Counted from the first letter of the stretch, positions 8,771 through 19,517 are shown. The stretch: DNA of 24,500 bases from Chara braunii (GCA_003427395.1 BFEA01000261.1:697026-721525), one strand, 5' to 3'. Numbers and translations are program-made. Notes: generated by a model from the sequence alone, not told the origin.

Positions 8771-10700
8771 TCACGAGTTGTGTCGTTCCTTCCATCCTAG
8801 ATAAGAGTTCTTTATCTCAGCAACTTTTCCTTCAACCAGCCAAGTCTTGGTGAACTTTAACTGTTCTGCGCGCCGTTGCTCGTCGTCGTCTGGTAGGGAA
8901 AGTCTTGCCTTGTGCCACTTGCATAAAATCTCTGCTTGAATCAAATCCTTAGTTCCCGCCCAGACTTTTTTCTTCGAGTTTGACGCACCCTCAATGGTCC
9001 TGCCACATCTTTCCTTCCAGATGGTCCATAGTGTCGCCTTCCTGATCATTCCGAACCAGATCCTCTCTGTCTTGTTCAACTGGGTAGGGATGTTAGTCCA
9101 AAGGAGAAGTTGGAGGGTATTCGGGGAGGGGAGACGAGAATAGAGTCCCAGAGGGCCGATGCCCTCGCCCAATATTCTGTTGCTTCTCTGCAGCGTATTA
9201 GACAGTGGAGCATGTCTTCTGGTTCATTATCCGTGCATACTGAACATACATCTGAGCTGTTGGGATCGTTCTTGTGTCTCCGGATGTGCAACCATTGATT
9301 AACCGGTAAGGTCACGTATGCAATTAGCCATTGGACGCTCCTAATTTTTACTGGTCTGATTGAATTAAATTTTTCCCACGGGATTTGTGGGATGTGACTG
9401 GCATCCTGACCCATTAGTTTGGACCATCTGTTCTTGATTGTGGGGTCCGGGTCCTTGGTTCTGAGGAATAGCCTATAGCCCAATTTGACTGAGTAGTCCT
9501 GTATGTGGGTATCCATGTTGACAATTTTGTTCCTTCCTGGTGTCCAGGCCCATTCTGCCGGGTCGAATTCCAGGTCCTGGATTGCTGTGTCTATCCTGAA
9601 AATTGTTTTGGGCCATGAACCGATGACTCTTACTTTCCTGAACAGGAACATATCGAGAACCACTCCTTCTACATCCTTGTTCAGAATGAACACGGAGTTG
9701 TGCGCTGTCCGATTGACTGAAAAGGCTGTGAAGACAGCCAAGGTTTGCGAGCCTTGCTGTTTGTGGGAGAATTGGTAGGCCTTCAAAGGGGACTGTTCTT
9801 GTATCGTGACCCCCCATTCCCCCATTTTCCAGGTCGGTGCCTCTGTTAATCTTTCTTTCCATCCCTCCAGGATGCATCTGATGATTGTTTGCAGGTTCTC
9901 CTCACGCTGGTGGCATCCCTTGAGACGGGTGGCGAGTTCCTGATCAGTGAGCCACCCCTTCTTGTCTTCGTCCCATATGTGAGAGACTTTCCAGATCCCG
10001 TGTTTTATCCATGATAACCAACGTATGCCGTTGGGTTTAAGCGAGAGCGGGTGATCACTTTCGTCTCTCACCCACGGATTGCCTAATAGAGGTTGCCTCA
10101 GTACGTCTTCTCTGGTCTTTGGTTTCCCGACTTTCTTCGGCATGATTTCCCGCCAAATCCTTAGAAGTGCAGTCCAGTAAGGTGTGGGAGGGCTGGTTCC
10201 GGTGGGGGTTCCCTTTCTTTGTTGGTTTCTGCGGCCTGTTTTTGGGATCCATTCTTTGTTCATTACCCAGAACAGGCCCGACATGTTTGCTGGTGTCGAT
10301 ACCGGAGCCAGCCCTCTTATGCTGTCTAGCGCCAGATTGTTCCATGTTGTTCCCGATTTGGTGAGGAGTTTGACAATCCACTTTATTTGTAGAGCTTTTG
10401 TTTCTTGTTTGGGATCTATAATACCAAGACCGCCTTCAGCGGGTTTCCTTGTAATGTAGTGCCATGCTACTTTCGGTATATAATTTTCCTTGTTGGGATC
10501 TCCTGACCACAGGTAAGCTCTAGCTTTGCGGTTCAGGTCCTTTGTTGAGTGATCAGGGATTGTCCATATAGATGTTATATACCACATCATTGAGAAGACA
10601 GACGTGTTGATGGCCAAAGCGCGACCCAACAGGGAGGTGAATGTATTGCCCCATCTGCCCATCTTGTTGATCTGTTTGGCAAGCATGTTTTGGGCCATTT
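8771..10700 (-). pseudogene. LINE copy B ORF2, C-terminal half
   Basis: A 540-codon open frame runs from 10698 to 9076, followed by a shifted frame from 9172 to 8771 that holds the true C-terminus. In order: ALAINTSVFSMMWY (early, just after the missing RT core), RKPAEGGLGIIDPKQETKAL, the DPAEWAW block, and RSVQWLIAYVTLPVNQW. The zf-RVT knuckle follows at about residues 485-504 (CSVC...HC...C), and then, in the shifted frame, NIPTQLNKTERIWFGMIRK. The RT catalytic motif is absent because of 5' truncation. One frameshift near 9130 is the only clear lesion, so B is the best-preserved coding stretch of the nest. It has no upstream start of its own and would not be translated as a unit. Confidence 0.85.
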
Positions 10701-10718
10701 GAGGCGCACAGCCTACAT

Positions 10719-12556
10719 GTTTGCCAGACCCATTCCGCCGGATCCAGAGGGAGTGCTGGGATGGGAAGCTCAGGGTGATAGGCCATCAATCCTTTGATTG
10801 AGGAGTCGTAAAGCACCCTAATCCTATAAACTGCATTGGAAGGGAAGAACACCTCGTTAACCATTTGTGGGGGAGAGGAGGTGATCCTTGTGCATTTTGA
10901 AAAGACTGACAAAGGCTCCCTCTGAGTGAGGATGAACCGCCTGTCCTACCATGCACTGATCATTTGGCTGAAATCCTACCACCCAATCATCTTCTCTAAG
11001 GGTGGGACCTTTCTTCAATTGTCTTACCGACGCCAAAGGGAGAAAATGATCCGGTCCAAACTATAAGATAACTGATGAGTGTACTGTGAGTCATTATCAA
11101 CTGATCAGCAGACTTCCAATCCCACTTATGTGTGTCCCATAAGTCTTTGAGTCTCAAAGCACCCCGTTTAACCCACATAGACCATGGTAGGACCGAACTG
11201 TTGAAAATACAGCCATTCAGGTCTGTGATCCGACAATTACAGAAGAGGGTCTGGCTTAGAATTTCCTCATACCGGGAAGGAAAGGGTCTATTGGGCAAAG
11301 GTAACCCATGTTTTCAACAATGAGGCCCACAAGTTGTCTAATATTAAATCACTTCTACACTCTAGCAGCTCCTCTAGCACCCTTCTCTTTAGATAGATCC
11401 TGTGTTCTAGGGATGGACCAGCATCGATCCTCAACCCAAGTGAGAGGGTGTATGCCTTTTGTGGATTTGGGGGCTAGGGGACGAATCTGTTTCGGGGCCA
11501 TGACCTGCCAAGGTATATCTGTAGAAAAGATTATTTTTTTTGTCTAGTGAATGAATAGAGCTTGACATTGAAGGGTTGGATCGAGCACTCCCAAGCCTCC
11601 TCGTGATTTAGGTTGAATAAGTAAAGGCCAGGCTACCCATGGACCTTGTCTCGTTCATGATCACCTCACCATAAGAATGCTGGCACTTGTTTCTGAAGGG
11701 TCTTTGTGTGTGCTTCACTTATGAACAAGAACTCAGATTTATACCAGATAGAGGCTAGAACAACATTGTTGATGATCAGTGTTCTCCCAAAAAGTGAGGT
11801 GTGTTGATTCTTCCACTGATTCAGCTTATCTAAAGCCGACCTAGATATCCATTCGTCATTTGTGGCAGGTTTACCTTGAGCAGTGAGGGAGGCTCCTAGA
11901 ATATGGATTGGGGCTTCCAAAGGTACCCATCTAACTCTAGGTGGTTCTGATGGGCAATCTTCATTAGAGAGTATCCACCAACCTTGTGTCCTACTTCCCC
12001 AGTTCACTACAATGTCCTACTTGGGAGAATTTGTCCATCAAAGATTTAATCTCCTCCTCCGGTATACCCGAAATGTGGAGGCGCTTAAGACTTCAATTTA
12101 GTCTAAGGCTAGCTCCTAATGTCTGCATAATGATGAGAAAGAGAAAAGGGGCAAGAAAATCACCTTGCCTCACCGACCTTTGGAGCTTGAGTTTCGGAGA
12201 GAGAAAGCCGTTAACCTAGACCCAAGTCATGGCATTAGAATGAAGGATGCGAACCCACCTTCGTAAGTTGGGACCGAAATTAATCTTGTGGAGGCAAGCA
12301 TCTAAGGAACACCAATCTACATGGTCATACGCTTTTTCAAAGTCTATGAAAACAAAAGCTGCATTTTGCTTAGATTGATGTGAAAGCTTTACCATTTCGT
12401 TCATTAAAATAATGTTATCTTGAATGTGCCGGCCATTAATAAATCCCGTTCGTGAGGGATGTATAATATCAGCCATAATAGGAATCATATAGTTAGCCAA
12501 AGCTTTGGCTTGCAATTTGTAAACGACTGTGAGTAAGGTTATGGGTCTGTAGTTTT
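10719..12556 (-). pseudogene. LINE E, middle segment (reverse transcriptase)
   Basis: The segment begins at the C insertion (about 12556) with NYRPITLLTVVYKLQAKAL. It continues through RTGFINGRHIQDN and FIDFEKAYDHVDW (12216-12515) to SVRQGDFLAPFLF (about 12170), all diagnostic RT blocks. The next block, which should hold FADD, is missing: a stop follows and the alignment resumes at IKSLMDKF and NWGSRTQGWW (about 12007), a deletion of roughly 30 codons. Later blocks match copy C: FGRTLIINN (11666-12007), EEILSQTLFCN and LPWSMWVKRGALRLKDLW (10996-11298), and DPAEWVW (about 10733), where B interrupts. With the catalytic aspartates gone and several frame breaks, E is inactive. Confidence 0.85.
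12543..12556. repeat. Target-site duplication of LINE C, left copy
   Basis: GGGTCTGTAGTTTT on the left of C corresponds to GGGTCCCTGTAATTT at 17326-17340 on the right, differing by a 2-base indel and one or two substitutions. Both encode NYR of the broken E frame on the minus strand, as expected when a target site is duplicated inside a coding sequence. Confidence 0.6.
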
Positions 12557-15500
12557 ATTTTTTATTTTTTTTTCTCTTCTTCCTCTTCTTCCTCCTTTTT
12601 CTTTTTTTTTATATTATCAAACAGGTCCTTATGGCCCTGGCTCCGTGTCCATTATGGGGAACGTCAGTCCGGTTCCCATTCCCCCGACAAGTCAAGATTG
12701 AATACAACATAGTACACACCCACGCTTCCTTCGGTCTGGCCGAATGCGAAGGAACCCTGACCAGCATTGATTACTCCTGTATGAGAGGATTGACTGCCAG
12801 CTTGCCCCACCCTAGCTTTCCTCTTGGATACCCTGTTGGTTCTGTCGAATAGGTATTGAAGCACAAGAAAACCGGGAGAGATGTTGATCCGTCTGAGGCA
12901 AGAACCTCAATTTGTCCCTCTCGGGGCTACAATCCTTGTCGTTGATGTAGTGATCCATTTCTTCCAGTGTAACTAATTGTCTGAGACTGTAGCGATTTTC
13001 CCCTATAGCAACCAGTCTCTCATGAAGATTCGTCTCCTGAGTGTGAGTCTTTCAAGTTTGCCTCTCATTGTTGTCGATATATTCCTCCATTTGCAGCGGA
13101 TCTCTGTTTCCACCATCCTCAACAACAGGTTCCACATTTTGAACCCTCGATTGTCCTGGTACATCTCCTTTTCCATATGACCCACAGGGCTATTTTCCTG
13201 ATCATGTGGAACCAGACCGCTTTTCCACTTTTGAGGCTGTCGGGGATGTTAGATAGAAGTAGGATGTTCAGAGGGGTGAGGTTGGGGGGATGGGATGAGA
13301 AGAGGTGGGACCATAGGTTTCAGACTTTGTTCCATATCCAGGCGGCCTGGCTGCAGCGGAGGAAGCAGTGGGGGATGTCTTCAGGGACGTTGTCATCGCA
13401 CATTACGCATAGTTCAGAGCTGTCGGGATCCGAGTGTTTTCTTCTTTTGTGGAGCCACTGGTTGACAAAGAGTGTTGCATGGGCTAGGAGCCACTGTAAG
13501 CTACAGATTCTAGCTGGTCTGATGGGGAGGTATTTTGTCCAGGGGATGGGTATTGAGGCTGTGGGCTCTAGGCTCAGTGTCTCTCTCCATCTGTCTACAA
13601 GTTTGGGGTTGGTGTCCGTGGTCAGTAGACCTAGGTTGTACCCGAATTTGACGTCCTAATCCATTATCGTTCTGGTTTTTCTGGTTTTGCTTTGTTTCCA
13701 TATCCACTCCTTAGGATCGAATTCAAGCTCCGTTATGTTGAGGCCAGGTTGGAAGATTATCCATGGTTTGGTTTTTATTACCCTCACTTTTCGAAGAAGG
13801 AAGGACTCTATCGTCTCTAGCAAAGGTTCTCTGTTGAGAATGGCTAGTTCCTAGAAGTTGTGATTGGCAATGGGGTCGGAGTAAAATTTGGAAAGGTAGC
13901 CGGTGGTTGAGGTGCGGGATGCGAACCGGTATGCTCTGTTCGGTGAAGTTTGGGATATGAGTATACCCCAGTCCCCTGGTTTCCAAGAGAAGTCTTCTTT
14001 CAAGAGGCGGAGCCAAGGGGGTGGGATGCTCTTCTGGATTGAAATTAGGTTGTATGCGAGAGCGTGACATCCTTTTAGGGTGTTTTGGAGTTCTTGTTCC
14101 ATTCGCCATTCCCCCCGTTCTTCTACCCACAGGTGTTTTACCTGCCACACCCCTTTTTCAACCCACGACAGCCATCTTCGGTCCTTCGTTCTTAGTGACC
14201 AGGGACTACCCTCGGGGTCCTTGATCCACTCGTTGCAAAATATCGGTTGTCTCAGGGCCTCTTCTTTGTTCTCCACCATGCCACGTTTGCTTGGCATCGT
14301 ACGTCGCCAGACTTTCAGAGTCGGGGTCCAGTACGGGTTGGGTGTTGGGGCTGCCTGGTTGACCGAGTTCCGTGTGGTGTTTCTGTGGGGTCTGCTTGAT
14401 CTTATCGTCCACTCCTTTGCTATAATCCAGAAGTAGCCGCTCATGTTCGGTGGGGAGCTTATCGGTGCTAGGCTTCTTATGCTGTCTAGAGCCATCTTGG
14501 TCCATGGTAGATATTGTCTGGTCAGGATCTTGATGATCCATTTCATCTGTAGTGTTGTTGATTCTTGCTTGGGGTGGATTAGCCCTATGCCTCCCTCCTG
14601 CGGTTTCCTAATGATGTGGCTCCATGCTACCCTGTTGATGCATGAGGTTCGGTTGGGGTCCCCTGTCCATAGATAGCATCTTGCTCTAGCCTTTGCGATG
14701 TACCAAAGTGTGGAGAAGATGGCTGTGTTTATAATTAGTGCCCTCCCGATCAGCGATGCCTGTGCGTTCATGCATGGGGCCAAGCGAGTTATTGCTTTAG
14801 CAATTAAGTTGTGGCCCATGCCCGGCCACACGCCATCCTTGTTGACCATGATACCTAGGTATCTGAGTGCCTGTTCGTTCATGGACCACGACATGGGTGT
14901 GGTTGTGCCCTCGGGTTGGGGGGGTGTCTCGTCTGCTAGCCACCATCCTTCGGTCTTGCTCCAGTTGACCTTCATTTCGGATGCGAGACGGAAAGCCTCC
15001 ATAGCCCTCGCGAGAGCTTGGAAGGAACTGTTGTTAGCACGAACAAAAACTGTGAGATCGTCTGCGAACATCAGAGCAGTGGGTAGGGCGAAGTCGTGGA
15101 GTGGGTTGAAGTTTCGTTCAGTGAGCCGGTCTATGGACGGATCTTTGCGGAGGAAGTATGCTATGGCTTCCATAATGAAGAGAAAAATGGGTGGAGCTAG
15201 GGGGTCACCTTGTCGTACGGATCTGGAGATGGGGTATGTATCCGATAGGATCCTATTGACCTGCACTCTGCCGGTTCGTCAGCGTACAACACTTTGACAC
15301 AATCCTTGAAGTTCGGGCCAACCCCCATTTTTTCCATGCAAGCGTGAACGAAGTCCCAATTGACTTGGTCGTAGGCCTTTTCGAAGTCGAAAAACAAGAT
15401 CGTTGTTTTCATCCTTTTTTCGGTTATCTTTTTGGCCACCTCATTCAAAGTCGTCACATTGTCGAGTATGTACCGGCCTGGGATGAAGCCCGCTTGGTCG

Positions 15501-17325
15501 ATGTGGAAGCACTTGTCTGTCATATTTATGATCCTGTTGGCCAGTGCTTTCGCTAGGATTTTGTAGGGGGTTGTGAGTAGCGAGATGGGTCTATAGTTTT
15601 TCAACTCCTCTTTCTCGCCTTTTTTGTGGAGTAACGATACTACACTTGTACTCAGATATTGGCCTAGTCCTCCTCGGTCTTTGCTGTTATTGAAAAAATT
15701 GAGGTCCTCTCCTAGTGTGGGCCAGAAGTGGACCCAAAATTCTTTCGATAGTCCATCAATGCCCGGGGCTTTATCGCTACCCATCTGAGTTAGGGCTGTG
15801 TAAAGTTCACCCAACGAGAGTGGTTTGTCCAACCCCTCAGTCTGTTCTGGTGTGATTGTCTTCTCCAAGTAGGCCATCATTCGTTGTCGTGCTGTTGAGT
15901 GGGCTGAGGGGAGGGGGGAAGGTGTTTTGGATTCGTAGAGCTGTGCGTAGAACGATCTGGCTATTTTCACCATTCCCGAACCTGATTGGTCGACCCTATT
16001 CTGATTGTCTGGGTCCTTCAACCCTTCGATGTTGTTATTTCTGGTGTTAGCTTCGATTTTTGTGAAGAAGTGTTTTGTCATGGATTCGTGAAGGGTGTGG
16101 TTGGTCATCCTGGCTCGAATCTGTAGGCCTCTCAGTTCCAATCTCCTCCAATCTATAAGTTCTTTTCTTGCTGAATCGAGTAGTTGGCTGTAAAAAGTGT
16201 TTGAGGGATTTGCGACAAGGTTGTCCTCCGCGAGAGATATGGCGAGTTGGAGTTCTTCTTTTCTGATTTTTCGTTCCCCTGCAATGCTTCTGGATTCGGC
16301 TGAGACTGTTTGGGTAAGGTCTATGTAACTGTCAGTGAACCATTGATGTTTGTTGTCCAGTCTGGCACTGTTCTGTCTCAAGAAGAACCAGTTCCATCTG
16401 ACTGCCTCTGTTAGTCTTTCGGTGGCTAACAGGGAGTTGTTAATTCTGTAGAAGCCCCGACCTTTTTCCGTGGGAGAGTCGAAGTTCAGGAGCAGCTCTA
16501 CCGGCTTGTGGTCAAGACCTCGGAAGGCCACTGGTGGGCAGATCTCAGCCTGTTTGATTGTTCCTTGGAGGTGCTTGGAAATTAAGAAGAAGTCTATCCG
16601 GGACAGCAACGTCCGGTTGGCCTGGTTCCTTGTTACCAGTGAGAAAGCCTTTTTCTCTGGGTGCAGCATTCTGAAGGGGTCGATGAGGTCAAATTCTGTC
16701 ATGATGTTTCTTATGTGGGTTCCTGCTCTTGTTGGGCCTATTAGTAGAGAGCTAGAGATGCCGTCCAAGTTTGGATCCAAGGTCGTGTTCCGGTCTCCTG
16801 CGATGATCACCGGTTGAGGATTTGGGATGAGGGACTGGATGCTGCTGAAGAAGGCTAGGCGTTTGTTTTCTGCGTTGGGGGCGTACATGTTAAGAATTCT
16901 CAGTTCCTCGTCTTGCCATCTGACGTCTAGCCATGACTATCTCGTCTCCCGAACTGCTGAGGATCTGACCTTTTGACCATAGTTTGGAAGCATTAGGTAC
17001 GAGTATGGCTGTCCCCCGTTTGCTGAGCCCTCCTGGGTTGGACCATAGTGCGAAAGCACAACCCCCTAGGCTTTTTTCTATTACCCTTTTTATGTTTCTG
17101 TGGTTTGGGAGATTAGAAGGGTGCATTTCTTGAAGTAGAACCACGGCTGGTCTGGGTCTGTTCCTGTCGTAAAGACCTAGCCGGATGTCCCTTGCTTTAT
17201 CTTCCTCAGTCAGTGCGTTGCCCAACCCATTGACGTTCCAACTGATGATTTTGATTCCCTTGGCTTGCCAATCTATCGTGATAGTACTATCTTGATGTGT
17301 GTCGGCATCCATTGATTGTTTTTGT
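12557..17325 (-). mobile_element. LINE copy C, near-complete ORF2, inserted in LINE E
   Basis: About 4.77 kb of L1-type element on the minus strand. The tail, at the left, is a mixed T/CTT tract (12557-12610). The shared 3' UTR follows (AACAGGTCCTTATGG from about 12619), then ORF2 from about 12975 up to an ATG at 17310-17312. The 5' border lies only about 14 bases upstream of that ATG, where the open frame of E resumes. No ORF1 or 5' UTR is present, so C is either truncated precisely there or comes from a single-ORF lineage. The interrupted frame of E and the duplicated target define both borders. Confidence 0.9.
12975..17312 (-). pseudogene. LINE copy C ORF2: endonuclease-reverse transcriptase-zf-RVT
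   Basis: The domain order is that of an L1-clade ORF2. An APE-type endonuclease comes first: IISWNVNGLGN near 17235, VVLLQEMHPSN near 17140, GDRNTTLDPNLD near 16790, RIDFFLISKHL near 16580, GLDHKPV near 16500. The reverse transcriptase follows: DKAPGIDGLSKEFW near 15770, NYRPISLL, QAGFIPGRYILDN, FFDFEKAYDQVNW near 15370, SVRQGDPLAPPIF near 15200, and catalytic FADD near 15065. Next come FDPKEWIW and a zf-RVT knuckle (CVMC...PHC...C) near 13400. Lesions: frameshifts near 16900, 15230 and 13130, and stops near 13850, 13657, 13321 and 13004. The endonuclease has GDRN where GDFN is usual; the D and N are kept. It is a dead copy, but the RT core itself is intact. Confidence 0.9.
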
Positions 17326-17640
17326 GGGTCCCTGTAATTTCTGATATTAGTTTTGTCCCCTTTTTTTTATAGAGTAGAGTAAGGATGCCTTGCCCCATCA
17401 TTTCTCCCATCTGTCCTGACTCTTAATTTGAGCTAAAAATTTTCATCAGGTCTGAGGAGAAAGTTGGCGACATAGATTCCCAAAACTCCTTAGGGAGGTC
17501 GTCAATACCCGGTGTCTTGTCTTCCTCCATCTGTAGTAGGGCTGTCCAGATTTCCTCTTTGACGAGAGGTCTATATCCTGATTGACCTGGCACAAAGATG
17601 ATAGTTCTATCTGTGTGCTCTTTGTCTTGCGCATTCGCTT
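17326..17640 (-). pseudogene. LINE E, 5' segment (start of RT domain)
   Basis: On the minus strand this reads PLVKEEIWTALLQMEEDKTP, then GIDDLPKEFWESMSPTFSSD (17446-17560). That is the same region as GELYTALTQMGSDKAPGIDG...KEFW in copy C. After a stop it continues with GILTLLYKKKGDKTNIRNYR, ending exactly where copy C begins; the next residues of the motif (PITLL) occur at 12545 on the other side of C. The segment therefore joins to 10719-12556. Homology is lost beyond about 17640, and the endonuclease part of E is not recognisable. Confidence 0.85.
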
Positions 17641-19014
17641 TTCCTTTTTCTCCCCTTACACTGTCATTCTGTTCTTGTTCATTTCTTAGTCTTCAACGGT
17701 TTCCTTAATGTCCTCATCTTTGTTAACTGGCCGATGCTAAATTCTAATATATTTCCCATCCCTCGGAAACCAGATATTAACAGAAATGGAACCGAGGGCA
17801 GGAACCTCACAATTCTACCCGCACTGGGCAATTAACCAGCTTCGTCTGATGCTGGAAACTGGGCCGAGCATCCCATTCACTCATCCTAATTGGCTTTCCA
17901 GATTTCCTTGAAGATCACAAAAATTTGCAAGAGAATATGACAGTCTCTACTTGAATATCATGACATTATAGTGTATTATCATACTATTATGATGAAATGA
18001 GCACCCTACTTTAAGGAATTATGTAACTGGAAATCAATTATATTTGAGAAGACCGGCGGCCATCCCTCTGACCTTACCCATCCCCACCCTTTCAGCAACT
18101 AGCTGTTGGTAAATTCTAAAGTAGTAATCCCCTCCTCACATATTTCCGCCAGCATTGTATTAGGTCGTTAATCTTGAAGTTCAACCCAAAGGAAAAAACG
18201 TATGTGTGTTTGCAGCATGCATCAGTTACCTAACTTACCTTCCTTTGTTTCAGGCGGTGGGAGGGCCAATCAGCTCTCTCTTTTTTTTGCTTGTGTGGGT
18301 GTTGTCGGAGTGGTGAAACACAACAAAGAGCATGTGACTGTGACGGGCAGTTTCCGAAGACTTCTTTTGTTTTTGTTTCTCACCGAGTCCCCTGGCGGTT
18401 GAACCTTGACTCTCTGTCCAGGGACTGGTGAATTCAGGCAGACCACCTCGACACCAAATATAGTGGTACCTTTGCAAGAAGTGGTTAACTTCACTCACAC
18501 AAACCTTGGAATCCTAGCAGTTTGTCCGGTTCAGACCCGTGACATGAACCTTGATTAACCTGCAAAAGCTGATGTACGTCAATCTGGGGTCCTTGGCATC
18601 ATTGCAAGCATCTTTTGTTCTTCTGTTTTTCACTGTTTTTCATCTCTGTCTGTCATGGCCTTGCGAGGTCTGCCCTGGTGAGTTCTGCCCTGGTGAGTTT
18701 TCCCCGTGTTGAGTCAAATTATGCCCCAAGCTCCAAGCCTGGTGGTGCCCTTCCATCAACCACTTTAAATTTCAGCCTTCTGACCCTACTCCCTAAAATT
18801 TGGGCCGTTTCTTGATTTGTGCATGTCATTGTTAAATGGGTTGGAACAATGCTAATTTTCTCTGTATTGTTCCAGTTTTGATGGCAGTGATGTCTTCGAG
18901 GACCAATCAAAGTGTTTTGAATTTAATTGTTTTCGCCTGTCTGGCTTCTGAACCCTTGCTTTGTTTCCTTTGCTCTGATGATCTTCACTGTGTTTTTTTT
19001 TGCTTTGCTGTCAG
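17641..19014. other. No gene recognised (probable intron)
   Basis: Mostly AT-rich sequence with short open frames and no known domain. It ends in a long polypyrimidine run and acceptor (TTTGCTTTGCTGTCAG at 18999-19014), so at least the right part is probably intron of the gene whose exon starts at 19015. I looked for the preceding TIC62-type exon (GATGKVG region) and did not find it. It may lie upstream of the window, or be too diverged to see. Confidence 0.4.
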
Positions 19015-19087
19015 GGTGCTGCTCAAACTCGGCTTCAGAGTTCGTGCTGGTGTGAGGAGCAAGGACAAGGCGCTGCCACTTCTTCAG
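19015..19087 (+). CDS. TIC62: Internal exon of a TIC62-like NAD(P)-binding protein
   Basis: This 73-nt exon is bounded by a strong acceptor (polypyrimidine tract then CAG, ending 19014) and a GT donor (CTTCAG|GTCACC, GT at 19088). It reads one base of a split codon, then 24 codons starting VLLKLGFRVRAGVRSKDKAL. LLKLGFRVRAGVRS matches, as I recall the family, the segment after the GxxGxxG dinucleotide-binding loop in plant TIC62. That protein is an NADPH-dependent, FNR-binding component of the chloroplast inner envelope and thylakoid. The split base is consistent with an Arg codon across a phase-2 intron, as TIC62 has Arg at that place. The frame stays open into flanking sequence, so the donor choice is not certain. 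Neighbouring exons are not found in this window. It could belong to another Rossmann-fold paralogue or be a gene remnant. Confidence 0.6.
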
Positions 19088-19256
19088 GTCACCTACAACA
19101 GTTGTGTCACTGGTTGGCTTTTGGTTTCCTTTTTTTTTTTTTTTTTTTAACAGGTCTTTTTCCTGGCTCCATATCCATTCTGGGGAGCGTCAGTCCAGTT
19201 CCTATTACCCTGGCAAGTCAAAATAGCAGAATTACATCATTGCACACACACACGCC

Positions 19257-19313
19257 CCCTTCCGTCGGGCCGAAGGGTCCCCGATCAGCAATGATTACTC
19301 CACTGAATTGGAG
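19257..19313 (-). other. Paired hairpins in LINE 3' UTR (copy D)
   Basis: First stem CCCTTC (19257-19262) with GAAGGG (19272-19277), against TCCTTC/GAAGGA in copies A and B. Second stem CTCCA (19298-19302) with TGGAG (19309-19313). Both show paired substitutions that keep the stems closed. Confidence 0.65.
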
Positions 19314-19517
19314 GATCGACTGTCAGCTTGCCTTTCCCTGAGTCACCTCTCAGATCGCTTTGTGGGAATCTGTCAGTAAAACGAAAAAGAAAGGAAAACA
19401 GAGATTAGAACTGACATAACCCTCTCATGAGGCTCTGAAGTCTTGCTGTTCGTTCCAGTGTGAATTTCTTGTCTCCTGGGCAGCAGCCGAATTATGCCAG
19501 TCTCGCCATCTGATTTG

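Larger units (their letters stand above)
8347..10718 (-). mobile_element. LINE copy B, 5'-truncated, inserted in LINE E
   Basis: The tail is at the left end: T9 (8347-8355), C6 (8356-8361), A7 (8362-8368), then CAGGTCCTTATGG and the shared 3' UTR, including the paired hairpins. Coding sequence runs from about 8771 to about 10700. The right border is placed where E's open frame (DPAEWVWQT) begins at about 10719; E resumes on the left side of B. B lacks the endonuclease and reverse-transcriptase core, so it is a 5'-truncated insertion. A target duplication is not clear: GTTTGCC on the right against GTTTCCCC on the left is the best candidate. Confidence 0.85.

Noticed and set aside
13723-14541. 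Alternative minus-strand frames over LINE C (13723-14148 and 14206-14541)
   Set aside because: They are out of frame with the ORF2 alignment, which continues through an in-frame stop near 13850 instead.
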